DNA of 64,000 bases from Amycolatopsis dendrobii (GCF_014145675.1 NZ_JACGZW010000012.1:248001-312000); one strand, 5' to 3'; positions 1 to 9,263 are shown, numbered from the stretch's first letter. Notes: generated from the letters alone by a model not told the origin. Made by a program: numbers and translations.

Positions 1-125
1 TTTCGTGCGCCGTGAAGAGTACGGCCGTCGAGTTCGCGCGCGTCCGGAGTGTGCGAACCCATCGCGATCACGGTCGCAGCCTGTTCAGGTGGGCAACGCC
101 GAGGCAGGGCAGTATCGGTGTCCAT

Positions 126-1169
126 TCAGCAGTGCTTGGAGCCGAGGAACCGGGCGAGGTTCGCGCCAGCGATTCCTCGGACCTCGTTCTCGTGGTGTCC
201 GGCGGCGAGCAACGCGTGGCTGATCAGAGGAAGCCCCGCCGGTCCTTCGAGTCCGGGAACGAGGATTTCGGTGTTGGTGCCCTCGATGATCAGCGGTCGG
301 TAGCAGGCAGGGACCTTTTCCGCGAACAGGTCGGCGACGAAGTCGGAGCCGATTCCGGCCTTGTCGGGACCGGCCAGCTCGGCGACGCGTTCGAGGTGTG
401 CGACGACGTGGTCGAGTGTCGGCGGCTCTGCGGTGAGGTATCCAGCGTAAAGGTTCACGCAGACGAGGCCGCCCGTGGCGGCGATGCCCCGAATGTGGTC
501 GTCGGAAAGGTTGCGGTGGTGATGGTGAACGCTGCGGGCGCTGGAGTGGGTCGCGATGACGGGCCGAGCAGCCAGCTCGAGCACGTGGTCGATGCCGGCG
601 GATCCGAGGTGTGAGACGTCGATCGCCGCCCCGAGGGATTCCAGCAGTGCGAGCGCCTCGACGCCGGCGCGGGTGAGGCGGCTGCCGGCACGGTCTTCTC
701 CGGATCCGTCGGCCAGCGCCGTCCGGCCGAAGTGGGTGAAGGACACGATCCGGACGCCGAGGCGGACGAACGTCTGCAGGAGCTCGAGGTCGGTGTCGAT
801 CTGCGGGCATCCCTCCAGCGCCAGGACCAGTGCGATGCGGCCGGACTGGATGGTCGTGTCGATCTCGGCGCCGGTCCGGCACAGAGCGACCAGATCCGGA
901 TTGCCCTCGGCGATGCGGTGTGCCGCTTCGACCATTCGGAGGCTTTCGCGCAGGGCACCCTCCGGCCGGAACTCGTTGTCGACGAAGACCGGCAGGACCT
1001 GCAGATCCACTCCGCCGGCACGCAGCTGCGGATACCAGACGTCGCGGAAATACGAGGCCCAGCGCTGCGGTGGTCGACGGGCGACGAGCATCAGCAGGTC
1101 GTTGTGGGCGTCGGCGACCAGCGCGGAGGTGTGGAGCCGGTGGCCCGCTGTGGGCGACGCGGTCACCAC
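126..1169 (-). CDS. Membrane dipeptidase (peptidase family M19)
   Basis: A 347-residue zinc metallopeptidase of the renal dipeptidase family, which cleaves dipeptides and tolerates a D-residue at the C-terminal side. Metal ligands are visible in family order: the HxD pair in DAHNDL (about residues 20-25), Glu in ALEGC (about 117), His in ATHSSAR and the following HHHHRNL, and the acidic residue in GIGSDF. There is no signal peptide or lipobox, so it should act in the cytoplasm. The GTG start overlaps the stop of the upstream oxidoreductase (GTGGTGA), so it is the last gene of a translationally coupled operon with the oxidoreductase, the serine hydrolase and the exporter. Context suggests processing of D-amino-acid-containing peptides; the substrate is inferred. 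Confidence 0.88.
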   Translation of the reverse strand: MVTASPTAGHRLHTSALVADAHNDLLMLVARRPPQRWASYFRDVWYPQLRAGGVDLQVLPVFVDNEFRPEGALRESLRMVEAAHRIAEGNPDLVALCRTGAEIDTTIQSGRIALVLALEGCPQIDTDLELLQTFVRLGVRIVSFTHFGRTALADGSGEDRAGSRLTRAGVEALALLESLGAAIDVSHLGSAGIDHVLELAARPVIATHSSARSVHHHHRNLSDDHIRGIAATGGLVCVNLYAGYLTAEPPTLDHVVAHLERVAELAGPDKAGIGSDFVADLFAEKVPACYRPLIIEGTNTEILVPGLEGPAGLPLISHALLAAGHHENEVRGIAGANLARFLGSKHC

Positions 1170-2368
1170 AGGACCTCCTCGCGGCGGTCTTCGCTCCCGA
1201 CGAGCCGGGCGACCGTGACCGCAGTTGCCGGGGCGAGCGTCATTCCGAGGGTGCCGTGCCCGGTGGCCACGATGAGATTGCGGCCGGTCCTGGCCACTCG
1301 CGGAAGTCCGTCGGGGGTCATCGGCCGCGCCGCGCGGACGATGCTTCCGGCGGGCAGGTCACGCAGCGCCGGGACGAGCCGTTCGGCAGCCTGCCGGATC
1401 GCGGTCGCGGCCGGGTGGTCGTCGCGGGCTGACGGAGTGCCGCCGATCCGCATGCCGCCAGTGATCCGGATCCGCCCACGCAGGGGGTTGAAGACGACAT
1501 GGTCGTCGAGCCCGATCATCGGCGTGCTGATCGGATTTCGCATCGCGGGCAGGTCGACGCTCCAGCCCCAGCCCGGCTGAACCCCTCGTCCCCCCAGCCG
1601 TCCGGCACCGGTGGCGAGGACGTAGGTGGTGGCGCTGAACTCGCCGAGTCCGGTCCGGACCGCGGCGACTTCGCCGTGCCGGCGGACCAGGCCGTTGACT
1701 CGGGTGCGGCGGACGACGGCGCCGCGCTCTTCAGCGGCAGCCAGTGCCGCGCGTGTCGTCGCGGCCGGATCCAGCGAGGAGTCGCCGGGAAAGAACACCG
1801 CGCCGGCCAGCCCCGGATCGAGCTCCGGCTCCTGTGCGCGCAAGTCGTCCCGGGCCAGGACCTCGTAGTCAACGCCTTCCTTCGCCAAAGTCCGGGCCAG
1901 GACCGCCTTTCGCCGGAGGACGGCTGGACTGCGCGCTGCCTGGAGCCACCCTTCGCGGGCCAAGCCGAGGTCGATGCCGGTCTCCGCGGCTAGGCCGGCG
2001 TATGCGTCCGCGGCCGCGCGGGCCGGAGCGACCAGCCGCGCGGCGATACGACCGGCCCGGCCCGGGCGGGCCGCGACCGTGAACCGGGCCAGCCACGTCA
2101 GGACTGCTGGAGACATCGAGCCGATACTGATCAGCGGGTTCTCGCCGGTCATCCCGCGCACGCCTTCCCACCAGGTCGAGGGGGCGGCCATCGGCCTGGT
2201 GAAGCTGGGAACGAGCAGGCCGGCGTTGCCGATCGAGGCGCCGCGGCCGGGCTCGGGGTCCAGGAGCACGACCCCATGCCCTCGCCCGGCGAGCTCCCGG
2301 CCGATCAGCGCGCCGACGATGCCCGCGCCGATCACGAGGACGTCGGTGCGGGCGCGCTCAGGCGACAC
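1163..2368 (-). CDS. FAD-dependent oxidoreductase, D-amino acid dehydrogenase (DadA)-like
   Basis: A 401-residue DAO-fold flavoprotein. The N-terminal Rossmann motif GAGIVG (about residues 12-17) followed by an acidic residue in LLDPE marks the FAD ADP-binding site, and the C-terminal ATGHGTLGMTLAP segment is the second dinucleotide contact typical of DadA and glycine oxidase. The family oxidatively deaminates D-amino acids (or sarcosine/glycine) to 2-oxo acids. It starts with GTG and overlaps the end of the serine hydrolase gene by 11 bases, so the two are in one transcript. Sitting between a serine D-peptidase-like hydrolase and an M19 dipeptidase, it plausibly consumes the D-amino acids they release. 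Glycine oxidase or an opine-type oxidase cannot be excluded. Confidence 0.82.
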   Translation of the reverse strand: MSPERARTDVLVIGAGIVGALIGRELAGRGHGVVLLDPEPGRGASIGNAGLLVPSFTRPMAAPSTWWEGVRGMTGENPLISIGSMSPAVLTWLARFTVAARPGRAGRIAARLVAPARAAADAYAGLAAETGIDLGLAREGWLQAARSPAVLRRKAVLARTLAKEGVDYEVLARDDLRAQEPELDPGLAGAVFFPGDSSLDPAATTRAALAAAEERGAVVRRTRVNGLVRRHGEVAAVRTGLGEFSATTYVLATGAGRLGGRGVQPGWGWSVDLPAMRNPISTPMIGLDDHVVFNPLRGRIRITGGMRIGGTPSARDDHPAATAIRQAAERLVPALRDLPAGSIVRAARPMTPDGLPRVARTGRNLIVATGHGTLGMTLAPATAVTVARLVGSEDRREEVLW

Positions 2369-3638
2369 GGCGCAGCATCCGGAGTGCGGTGTGCAGGCGG
2401 CCGGCCCGCCCGCGGTCGAAATCCATGAAGCTCACCTCGGTCTCGAAGGCGCCGAAATCGGCCCAGAAGGAGTCGTCGTCGCGGTGGTTCAGGTCGGTTT
2501 CCGCGCCGTTGAGGGGATTGGTGATCAGGAGCCTGCCGCCCCGGGCGGCGCGCACCGTGACTCCGAACGCGGGTGAGACGTACTCGCCGGCGTATCGCTC
2601 CGGGTGGCCGGGTCCGCAGCCGGGCAGGAGCGCGGGCCGGCGGTAACCGAGGGTCTCGCGCAGGACGTTCTTCCCGAAGGCCCAGCCCTCCGGGAAGTTG
2701 GTCAGCACGGCCAGCGCGACGCCTCGGTCGGGCTCGACGTGGACGAACGCACTCGTTCCGCCGATGTGCTGAGCTGCTCGGGAGGGCCCGGTGGCGGGAA
2801 GGGCCCAGCCCAGTCCCCAGCCTCGGAAATGCAGCGGTTCGCCGGGCAACGGGGCTTGCAGGCGGAGCATCTCGTCGGCCATCCGGCTGGGCAGCAGTTC
2901 GCGTCCGTCTTGGGCGCGGCCAGTCGCGCAGGCGAGCACGAGCCGGGCCGTGTCCTCCGCAGTGGCGTGCATGGCCGCGCCTGCCGGGCCGAAGAGCGGG
3001 CTCACCGGCGGCCAGAGGTCGCCGGCCACCAGCGCGCCGTCCTCGCCGAGGACGTGTCCGGCGACCGCGTCGGCTGGTGCGGTGAAGACGGCGGAGGAGA
3101 TCCCGGCCGGCTGCAGGATCGCCCGCTGCGCGGCCTCCGTCCAGCTCCGGCCAGTGAGGTTCTCGATGAGCCGGCCGAGTACCACATAGCCGGTGTTGCT
3201 GTAGGAGAAGCTCTCGCCGGGCGCGGTCGCGGCGGGCCCGGCAGAGGCGTCGAGCAGGTCGCCCAGCGAGGCTGAGCCGTCCCAGGCATCGGCGAGGCCC
3301 GAGGTGTGGGACAGCAGCATGCGCGCGGTGATCGAGGTGCCGCGGGGGCCGAGCGCGCGCAGCTCCGGCACGAGAGGGGCGACGGGAGTGTCGAGGTCGA
3401 GCTTGCCTTCGGCCGCCAGCCCGCAGACCACGGCGGCTACGACGATCTTGGTCACCGATCCGAGAGGGAACAGCGTGCGCGAGCCGACCCGAGCACCGCC
3501 TTCGGTCCGCTCCACCCCGATCGTGGCGCACCGTGTCGTTCCGTCGATCAGACACGCGGATGCTCCGGCCACGGCGTGCCCCGAGGCGGCTCGTCCCACG
3601 GCGGCGTCGAGCGCGGTGAGGCCAGGATGTGCCGTCAC
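2358..3638 (-). CDS. Serine hydrolase of the class C beta-lactamase / D-aminopeptidase family
   Basis: About 426 residues with the penicillin-binding fold motifs: SVTK (SxxK, about residue 60) in PLGSVTKIVV, YSNTGY (YxN, about 165) and HIGGTSAF as the KTG-box equivalent. Family members are esterases, DD-peptidases or D-aminopeptidases acting on D-amino-acid esters or peptides. I place the start at the GTG at 3638 because its GTGA overlaps the TGA ending the exporter gene (3635-3637). The same reading frame stays open upstream to 4034, but there it only shadows the transporter. No signal peptide is seen, so it should be cytoplasmic. Context with DadA-like and M19 enzymes favours D-peptide or D-ester hydrolysis over antibiotic resistance. 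Confidence 0.83.
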   Translation of the reverse strand: MTAHPGLTALDAAVGRAASGHAVAGASACLIDGTTRCATIGVERTEGGARVGSRTLFPLGSVTKIVVAAVVCGLAAEGKLDLDTPVAPLVPELRALGPRGTSITARMLLSHTSGLADAWDGSASLGDLLDASAGPAATAPGESFSYSNTGYVVLGRLIENLTGRSWTEAAQRAILQPAGISSAVFTAPADAVAGHVLGEDGALVAGDLWPPVSPLFGPAGAAMHATAEDTARLVLACATGRAQDGRELLPSRMADEMLRLQAPLPGEPLHFRGWGLGWALPATGPSRAAQHIGGTSAFVHVEPDRGVALAVLTNFPEGWAFGKNVLRETLGYRRPALLPGCGPGHPERYAGEYVSPAFGVTVRAARGGRLLITNPLNGAETDLNHRDDDSFWADFGAFETEVSFMDFDRGRAGRLHTALRMLRRVA

Positions 3639-5055
3639 GCGGGTTCTCCGATCGCAGTGGCGGCGCGGGGCAGCCGGGCGGGCAGTGCGATGCTGAGCAG
3701 CACCGCGGCCAGGCTCACCCCGGCGGCGAGCAGGAACGCCGACTGAAAGCCAGCCCAAGCAGGCGTTTCCGCGGCCGGAGCGGTCGACTGTGCCAACAGG
3801 ACGGCACCCAGCTGGGCACCCAGTGCCCCGCCGATGCTCTTGACCACGAAGACGAGTCCGCTGACGCTGGCCGTCCGGTCTTCGGGCACCGTCGCCACCA
3901 CGATGTTCATCGCCCCGGTCAGCCCGAAGCCGACGGTCAGGCCCGCCAACGCCGTGGAGACGAGGATCAGCCACGGCCGCCCCGGCGCGGTGAGGAGCAC
4001 GAGGCGGCGGCGACCATCGCCACGGTGCCGACAAACATCACGCCCCGGGTGCCGATCACTCGTTCAAACCGGCCGGCGAGCGGGGCGACGGCCGTGCCGA
4101 CGACACCCAGCGGCACGAGGTAAAGCCCGGTAGACAGGGCCGAACCGCCGAGCCCGTAGCCGGTCGTCGGCGGCAACTCCACCAGCATCGGCACCAGGAC
4201 GAAGACAGCGAAGGTGCCAAACCCGACCACGAACGCCACGGCGCAGGTCAACAGCACCGCGCGCATGCCCAGCAGCCGGAGGTTCACCAGGGGCTCGTCT
4301 GTTCGCAGCTCGACCGCGGCGAACACGCCGAGGACCGCCACGCCCGCCACGAGCAGGCTCAGCACGAGTGGCGAGCCCCAGCCGGCTTTGGAGGAGCGCG
4401 AGATCCCGATCAGCAGCAGCGCGAGTCCAAACGCAAGCAAAATGGCACCGGTGAAGTCGATCCGGCCGCGCCGGGCCGGCGGACACGGCGGGACGACGGC
4501 CCACGCCACCGCGAACGCCGCGACGAGCACCGCGAAGGGGATCCAGTACAACCAGGTGCAGGGCAGCACCTCGAGGATCGGACCCGCGATCACGAGCCCG
4601 ACCGCGGTGCTCGACGCCGCTGTCCCCACGATCAGCCCGTTGCCTGCGGCGACGCGCCGGGCGGGCTGGGTGTCGCGGATGATGCCCACCGACAACGCGA
4701 CCAGGCTCAGCCCCACGCCTTGCAGGACCTGTCCGGCAGTCAGCAGGGCGACGTTCGTGGCGATCGCGGCGAGCAGGGTGCCCAGGCCGACGACCGCGAG
4801 CACGCCCAGCAGGACGGTCCGCTTGTCACGGACATCGGCCAGACGTCCCACCAGTGGAGTGGAGACCGCACCGGCCAGCAACAAGCCGGTGAAGACCCAC
4901 GCGATCTCCGGCGCCGAGGCGCCCACCGCGTGCTGGATCGCGGGCAAGGCCGGCGACAGCATCGTCTCCAGTGTCGAGTACGCGAACAACGCCGCGGTGA
5001 CGACGCACAGCGTCGCCGCGACGGCCGCGCGGCCAGGGGAAGGCACAGTTGTCAT
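3635..5055 (-). pseudogene. MFS transporter (DHA2/EmrB-like) split by a frameshift
   Basis: Two overlapping frames together make one major facilitator of about 475 residues. The first frame runs from ATG 5055 to about 4000 and contains an N-terminal helix, motif A as GRLADVRDKR (about residue 70) and some 11 membrane spans. After VAMVAAA it turns into a charged tail and stops at 3967. The second frame picks up near 4000 with LVLLTAPGRPW-like sequence and supplies the last spans, ending at 3635. One missing base near 4000, in the GCCGCCGCCTCGTG stretch, would explain it. This is either a true inactivating deletion or a sequencing error. It is divergent from the tetR gene, which probably controls it. 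The substrate is unknown; it may export or import peptides handled by the downstream enzymes. Confidence 0.78.
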
Positions 5056-5100
5056 CGGAAACCTCCGATTGGGGGCAAGCGGGCAGCTCTGACCACTTAT

Positions 5101-5132
5101 ATACGCACCGTATTTCCGATACGATACGTATC
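5101..5132. promoter_or_regulatory. Likely TetR operator pair in the mfs-tetR divergent spacer
   Basis: The 94-base spacer between the divergent genes holds two dyads built from the same half-site: ATACG-cac-CGTAT at 5101-5113 and GATACGTATC at 5123-5132, with centres about 20 bases apart (two helical turns). Repeated short dyads between a TetR gene and its exporter are the classical arrangement for autoregulation and efflux control. Confidence 0.55.
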
Positions 5133-5149
5133 TGTGGTACGAAGAGTAT

Positions 5150-5767
5150 ATGAATGCGCCGAGCCGTCAAGCCCCCGAATCGAGCCGGGAGCGGAGGCGC
5201 CGCGAGACGCGGTCCGCGCTGTTGCAAGCGGCGTACGAGAAGTTCCGCGACGTGGGCTACGGCTCCGCCTCCCTGGAAGCCATCGCCGCGGAAGCCGGAT
5301 TCACCAAGGGCGCGCTGTACGGCAACTTCAGCAGCAAGGAGGAGCTGTTCCTCGCATTGGCCGAGGAGCGCGCCGAGTCCCTGCCCAGCGAGTGGCGGCA
5401 CATCGACCCGGAGAGCCTCGGACGAGAGGAAGTTGGCCGGGCCGTCGGCTCCTGGCTTGCCGACGCCATTCGCCGCCGACGCGGCTGGTTCCTGGCCAGC
5501 GCCGAGTTCTCCATCGTCGCGGCGCGAAACCCCGAACTGGCCGCACGGCGCCTCGCCGCCCTCCGCCGCACCCATCGCGAACTCGGCGAGGTGCTCCTTC
5601 GCTACGACCGGTCCGCGACGGCGGATCCCCTGCCGCTCGGCGTGCTCGCGATGGCACTGATCGACGGCGTCATCATCAACGCGGCACTCGATCCGGACCT
5701 GGATGTCGCCTCAGTTGTCGCAACCGGTCTGCAACGCCTGCTGCCCGACGGTCCCGGCGAATCCTGA
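5150..5767 (+). CDS. TetR/AcrR family transcriptional repressor
   Basis: A 205-residue one-component repressor. The N-terminal helix-turn-helix lies at about residues 20-65 (ETRSALLQAAYEKF, then GYGSASLEAIAAEAGFTKGALYGNF), followed by an all-helical ligand-binding domain of typical length with no recognisable subfamily signature. ATG 5150 is preferred because it puts the HTH at the usual distance from the N-terminus; the ATG at 5154 is in another frame. The gene is divergent from the MFS exporter operon, and the spacer contains two ATACG-based dyads, so it most likely represses the exporter and itself. Ligand unknown. Confidence 0.88.
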   Translation: MNAPSRQAPESSRERRRRETRSALLQAAYEKFRDVGYGSASLEAIAAEAGFTKGALYGNFSSKEELFLALAEERAESLPSEWRHIDPESLGREEVGRAVGSWLADAIRRRRGWFLASAEFSIVAARNPELAARRLAALRRTHRELGEVLLRYDRSATADPLPLGVLAMALIDGVIINAALDPDLDVASVVATGLQRLLPDGPGES

Positions 5768-6132
5768 CTTCCGGCGGACCATCCCGTGCCGACCAGTTCC
5801 CGGCGTGAGGTGAACCGCCCTCATCTCTTCACGGGTCCCCGGCACGCCCGACGGTTTCCCTCTCGTGCCCACCGCTTCGCCGAGCCGGGATCGAAATCCC
5901 CATCACCGACTCATCATCACGCGCCGCCACCCCGACGACGCTCCATCCCAAACTCCACCGCACCGCAAATCCGCAGCTCAGAAGCCTCACTGATCTGTGG
6001 GGTTTTCAGGGGTGCCTCCCCCTGGATTCGAACTCGCACAACACGCTGACGCTCAGCTCGACCTCAGCCGCCTAGGCCACCGTTAACATTTGCCGACTGG
6101 GCGTCTCGACTCCCCCGTTACGGACAAGTACC
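5768..6132. other. Intergenic spacer and left boundary of the defence island
   Basis: There is no convincing coding sequence here. The first half is a CCACCGCA-rich stretch with poor codon structure. The second half contains the tRNA-like remnant described separately. The next gene, the last of the minus-strand nucleosidase operon, ends at 6133, so this spacer separates the catabolic cluster from the island. Confidence 0.5.
6013..6086 (-). other. Degenerate tRNA-like remnant (Ser-type?), possible attachment site
   Basis: Read on the minus strand, the segment has GTGGCCTAGG, resembling a serine tRNA D-arm, then AGCGTGTTG, then GCGAGTTCGAATCC, a T-arm/TpsiC-like sequence, and GGGGGAGGCACC where an acceptor end would lie. 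The acceptor 5' strand does not pair with the 3' strand and the T-stem is imperfect. I therefore read it as a decayed or chimeric tRNA end rather than a functional gene. Its position at the left edge of an accessory island suits an old integration site. tRNAscan-SE should return no hit or a pseudo-tRNA if this is right. Confidence 0.3.
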
Positions 6133-8133
6133 TCAGGTCTCGACGGGTTCCGGGCGATCGAGCACATCGGCGAGCCCTTCGGGCGGTTTGGCGAGGTACG
6201 GATCGCGCTCGATCCACCGTTTTCCTTCCGCGGCGATGCCTTCCAGGATGTGCAGGGTGTGCGTGAAGCCGGTGACTTCGAGGTTCATTCTCGCGACCGC
6301 GTCGAGGTTCTCGTCGGGATCGACCTCGTCTCCGGTGGCATCGGTGACGTGGATTCCCCGGGGTTCGCCGTTCATGAGAGTCAGCTCGAGGTCGCAGCTG
6401 AGGGCGGTCGGTTTCGCGACGTAGACCGAGGACACCGCGTCGAAGCGGAAGTTGTTGCGCTCGATTTCGGTGTTGGTCATGTGCTCGAAGTCGATAGAAG
6501 CGCCCAGTTCGCGGACGCCGTCGAGGGTGATGAGGAAGAGCCGGATGTCGTACTTCGAGTACCGTCGCGGGCCGCCGCGGACCCGCGCGTACTTGCTGCC
6601 CTCTCCTGGCGTTTGCAGCAGTGCGTGTGTGAGCACGTCCCGCCACGCAAGGCGGTAGTGGCGTAACGCCTCCTCGACGACGATTGTCCGGTCGGCGGTC
6701 AGCCAGGTCTCCATCTGGGTCTCCGACGGACGAAGCGCGTCCAGTTTTGTGGTCCAGCGCCGGTATTCGTCCTCCCTACCCGCCAAGATCCGGTGATACT
6801 CGCGGTTGTCTTCTGCTGCGCGCAACCGTTCCCCGGTGATGTCCGACCATCCCCGGAACGCGTACAGCGAGCTGAAAACCATGACGAGAGTCGCAGCCAC
6901 GATCGCCAGGATCTCGATCTCGAAAGCCGCCGACACCACACAAGCACCGAGTCCGAAAAAGACCATTGTGGACAGTACGCAGACGGACTTCGTTGCAGCA
7001 GAGACCTGATACTTCTCGCGAAAGGAGAACAGCTCGCCGCTGCTCCACTGGTCACGCGCGTCTCGCGCGAGGAAGCGGACAAGCCACTTGACCCGGCTCG
7101 GCGGGATCCGGCTTTCGCGGTACAGCTCGACGATTTCATTGCGCAGCCAGGATCGGATGCCCGCGGAGGTGCCCATCCACTCGGCGGCATCCAAGCCCGC
7201 CGGCGGATACTTGGCGAAGTAGTACTCGAATTTTCGGGTCACGCTCGCGGCGAAGCCTTCGTCGGTTGTTTCGGTCATCCCGATCCGCCCCGAGTGCCTC
7301 GTCTCGTGCTCGGCAAGGCGCCGGTTGAGGAAGCGCCACCGGGCTCCGTTTCGTATCGCGTAAACAGCCCCGACGGCAGCGATCAGATACGCCACCATCG
7401 GCAGCGGTTTCGCGGTCAGAATGACGGTCTTGGCAAGGTATCCAGCGCCGAGAGCCGCCGTGATCGTGGCGAGCCCGGCCCGTACTCGATCGCCGGTGGT
7501 CGTCGTATCGGGCAGGGGGCGACGGGCTCGAGGACCAGCCGGGGACGGTTCGAAGTAAGCCCAGACGCGGTTCTTCCGGTCGTGGCTTTCGCGGGCGTCG
7601 CGCGCCTGCTGCTCGATATCCGCCCAGAACCGGTCTTTCAGGCCGCCGGTCAGCACGAGGTCGAGGTGGTGGACGATCTGGTCGCGTTGTGCCGCAGGCA
7701 AGCTGACCAGCTGGTCAAGCGCGTGCTCGGGGTCTTTGTCGGTGCCGCTGAGATAGTCCAGCAGGTCGTGCACCACCGAGAGCGCGCGACCCCACGCGTC
7801 GGGTCGCCGGTCGCCGCACCGGTGCACTTCGTTCGCGAGGCGCTTGCGTTCGTCCGGGTTGAGATCACGGTAGGATCGCTTGCTGAGCATCGCGAGCACC
7901 CAATGGAACCTGACTTCCGCGTTGTCATGCCCGTGGGCTCTCGCGTCGTCGATGAGTTCGCGGGCGCGGGTCGGCACGCCGTCCCGCAGGTATGCGAGAC
8001 CGACCTCGTACTTTTTCTCGGGCGGAGAGTCGGGCAGGACTTGATAGACCGTCGAGTTGTGGATTTCCCCGGCCTGCATGCCGACGGTCGATCCGGCTTC
8101 GGCTGTGTTCGAAGGTTTTTCCGGCGAAGTCAC
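6133..8133 (-). CDS. Four-TM protein with N-terminal adaptor motif and TPR-like region; candidate conflict effector
   Basis: A 666-residue protein with no assigned family. The N-terminus carries GMQAGEIHNSTV (about residues 18-29), nearly the same adaptor motif as in the nucleosidase encoded just upstream. A helical TPR-like region follows (KKYEVGLAYLRDGVPTRARE, about 38-110). Two membrane hairpins sit at about 225-275 and 385-435, and a C-terminal soluble domain of about 200 residues ends in VLDRPEPVET. The GTG start overlaps the nucleosidase stop (GTGA), so it is the third gene of the NUDIX-nucleosidase operon. By analogy with other nucleotide-signalling conflict operons, the membrane part could be the killing output and the motif the coupling element; both roles are inferred. 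Confidence 0.75.
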   Translation of the reverse strand: MTSPEKPSNTAEAGSTVGMQAGEIHNSTVYQVLPDSPPEKKYEVGLAYLRDGVPTRARELIDDARAHGHDNAEVRFHWVLAMLSKRSYRDLNPDERKRLANEVHRCGDRRPDAWGRALSVVHDLLDYLSGTDKDPEHALDQLVSLPAAQRDQIVHHLDLVLTGGLKDRFWADIEQQARDARESHDRKNRVWAYFEPSPAGPRARRPLPDTTTTGDRVRAGLATITAALGAGYLAKTVILTAKPLPMVAYLIAAVGAVYAIRNGARWRFLNRRLAEHETRHSGRIGMTETTDEGFAASVTRKFEYYFAKYPPAGLDAAEWMGTSAGIRSWLRNEIVELYRESRIPPSRVKWLVRFLARDARDQWSSGELFSFREKYQVSAATKSVCVLSTMVFFGLGACVVSAAFEIEILAIVAATLVMVFSSLYAFRGWSDITGERLRAAEDNREYHRILAGREDEYRRWTTKLDALRPSETQMETWLTADRTIVVEEALRHYRLAWRDVLTHALLQTPGEGSKYARVRGGPRRYSKYDIRLFLITLDGVRELGASIDFEHMTNTEIERNNFRFDAVSSVYVAKPTALSCDLELTLMNGEPRGIHVTDATGDEVDPDENLDAVARMNLEVTGFTHTLHILEGIAAEGKRWIERDPYLAKPPEGLADVLDRPEPVET

Positions 8134-9263
8134 AGCAGCCCCTTCGCCGCCGCTACCACTGCGGTGAGCTTCGCCGCGAGACCGGCCAGGTCCGCGATCA
8201 GCCCGCCGAATCGCTTGAGCGCCAGCACGAAGGTCTTCCGTCCCTCTGGCGTATCGGAGGCGAACGCCTTGTCCGCGACGTCGAGTTCGCTGCAGGCGGC
8301 TTCGTAGGTGTCGTCGTCGATCCGTCCGAGCGAATGTTCCCGCTCCAGATCGCGACGCAGCCCCGACAGCTCGGCCGCGAAGTCCGGAGACTCCCCGGAA
8401 CCAGACGAAAAGTTCTGCACAACGGTGCTGCCGGAGATCGTCCCGGCTTGCATCCCGATCGTGCCAGCGCCTCGATTGTGGACGATGTTCCCGTCCGAGC
8501 TACCCCGGTTGCGCATGACGGTTTGTCCCCCTTCTTTGAGCAGTTCGACGGCGAGGTGGGTAGCGAAGGCCGCAGCGTGCGCCGCGGCCCGCGGTTGCCA
8601 GTCCTGGTCCTCGGCGGAGTTTTTCGTACCGTCCGCCTGGTCGCTGATGCCGCGCACGATCGCGACGGGGGCACCGTTGAGATGCCCGGCCTGCGCGACG
8701 CCCGCGGCTTCCATCTCGATCGCGAGTGCGTCGTTGAAATGGTCGCGGATCCACCGCGCCTCGGCGGAGATAGTCGAGTTCTTCACGATCTCTCCCGCGG
8801 CAATCAGTCCGAAATGGACACTCGTGTCCGCGGGCATGCCCTGCTTCCATTCCCCGGCGCGTGCGACGTGCTGGGCGATCTGGCTCACCTCGTGCGCGGT
8901 CTCCCACATCCTCGGACGCGCCTTGAGGCCGTCGTCCTCGCTGGTGCCGCCTTGATAGGCGTAGACGTGCGTCGCGCAGACCACGTCGCCGAGCGGCGTG
9001 CCCCACAACGCTCCGGCGACGCCCACAAACATCAGAGCAGCAGGACAAAAGAGTGCGATGGCCCGCTCGGCCAGCACCCCGGCCGAGTGATTCCCCTTGC
9101 CGGTGAGACCAAGCGCGACCTCAAACGACGTACCGCGGACGGTACCGACCTCGAACCGAGTCCCGCGCTCGTGCTGGACCGTCCGCAGATTGTCAAGCCG
9201 GCTGCTGACCGCTTGGTATTCAGAGTTCAGCGCGGTGAGCATCACCACCGGTTGGCCTGTCAT
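8130..9263 (-). CDS. MTAN/PNP-type nucleosidase fused to adaptor motif and helical effector-associated tail
   Basis: A 377-residue protein. Residues 1-240 are a nucleoside phosphorylase/hydrolase (MTAN-like) domain with VVMLTALNSEYQAV at the start, LGLTGKGN as a phosphate/ribose loop, AIEMEAAGVAQAG (ribose-binding Met-Glu) and RGISDQADG with the catalytic Asp. Next comes a glycine-rich stretch with GMQAGTISGSTVVQNF (about 265-280), shared with the next gene, and a helical tail (about 290-377) resembling effector-associated or death-like adaptors. ATG 9263 lies in an ATGA overlap with the NUDIX gene stop, and its own stop overlaps the following start. MTAN-like domains recur in actinobacterial conflict systems, where they are proposed to act on nucleotides or NAD-derived molecules. 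The family is clear; the immune role is inferred. Confidence 0.84.
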   Translation of the reverse strand: MTGQPVVMLTALNSEYQAVSSRLDNLRTVQHERGTRFEVGTVRGTSFEVALGLTGKGNHSAGVLAERAIALFCPAALMFVGVAGALWGTPLGDVVCATHVYAYQGGTSEDDGLKARPRMWETAHEVSQIAQHVARAGEWKQGMPADTSVHFGLIAAGEIVKNSTISAEARWIRDHFNDALAIEMEAAGVAQAGHLNGAPVAIVRGISDQADGTKNSAEDQDWQPRAAAHAAAFATHLAVELLKEGGQTVMRNRGSSDGNIVHNRGAGTIGMQAGTISGSTVVQNFSSGSGESPDFAAELSGLRRDLEREHSLGRIDDDTYEAACSELDVADKAFASDTPEGRKTFVLALKRFGGLIADLAGLAAKLTAVVAAAKGLL

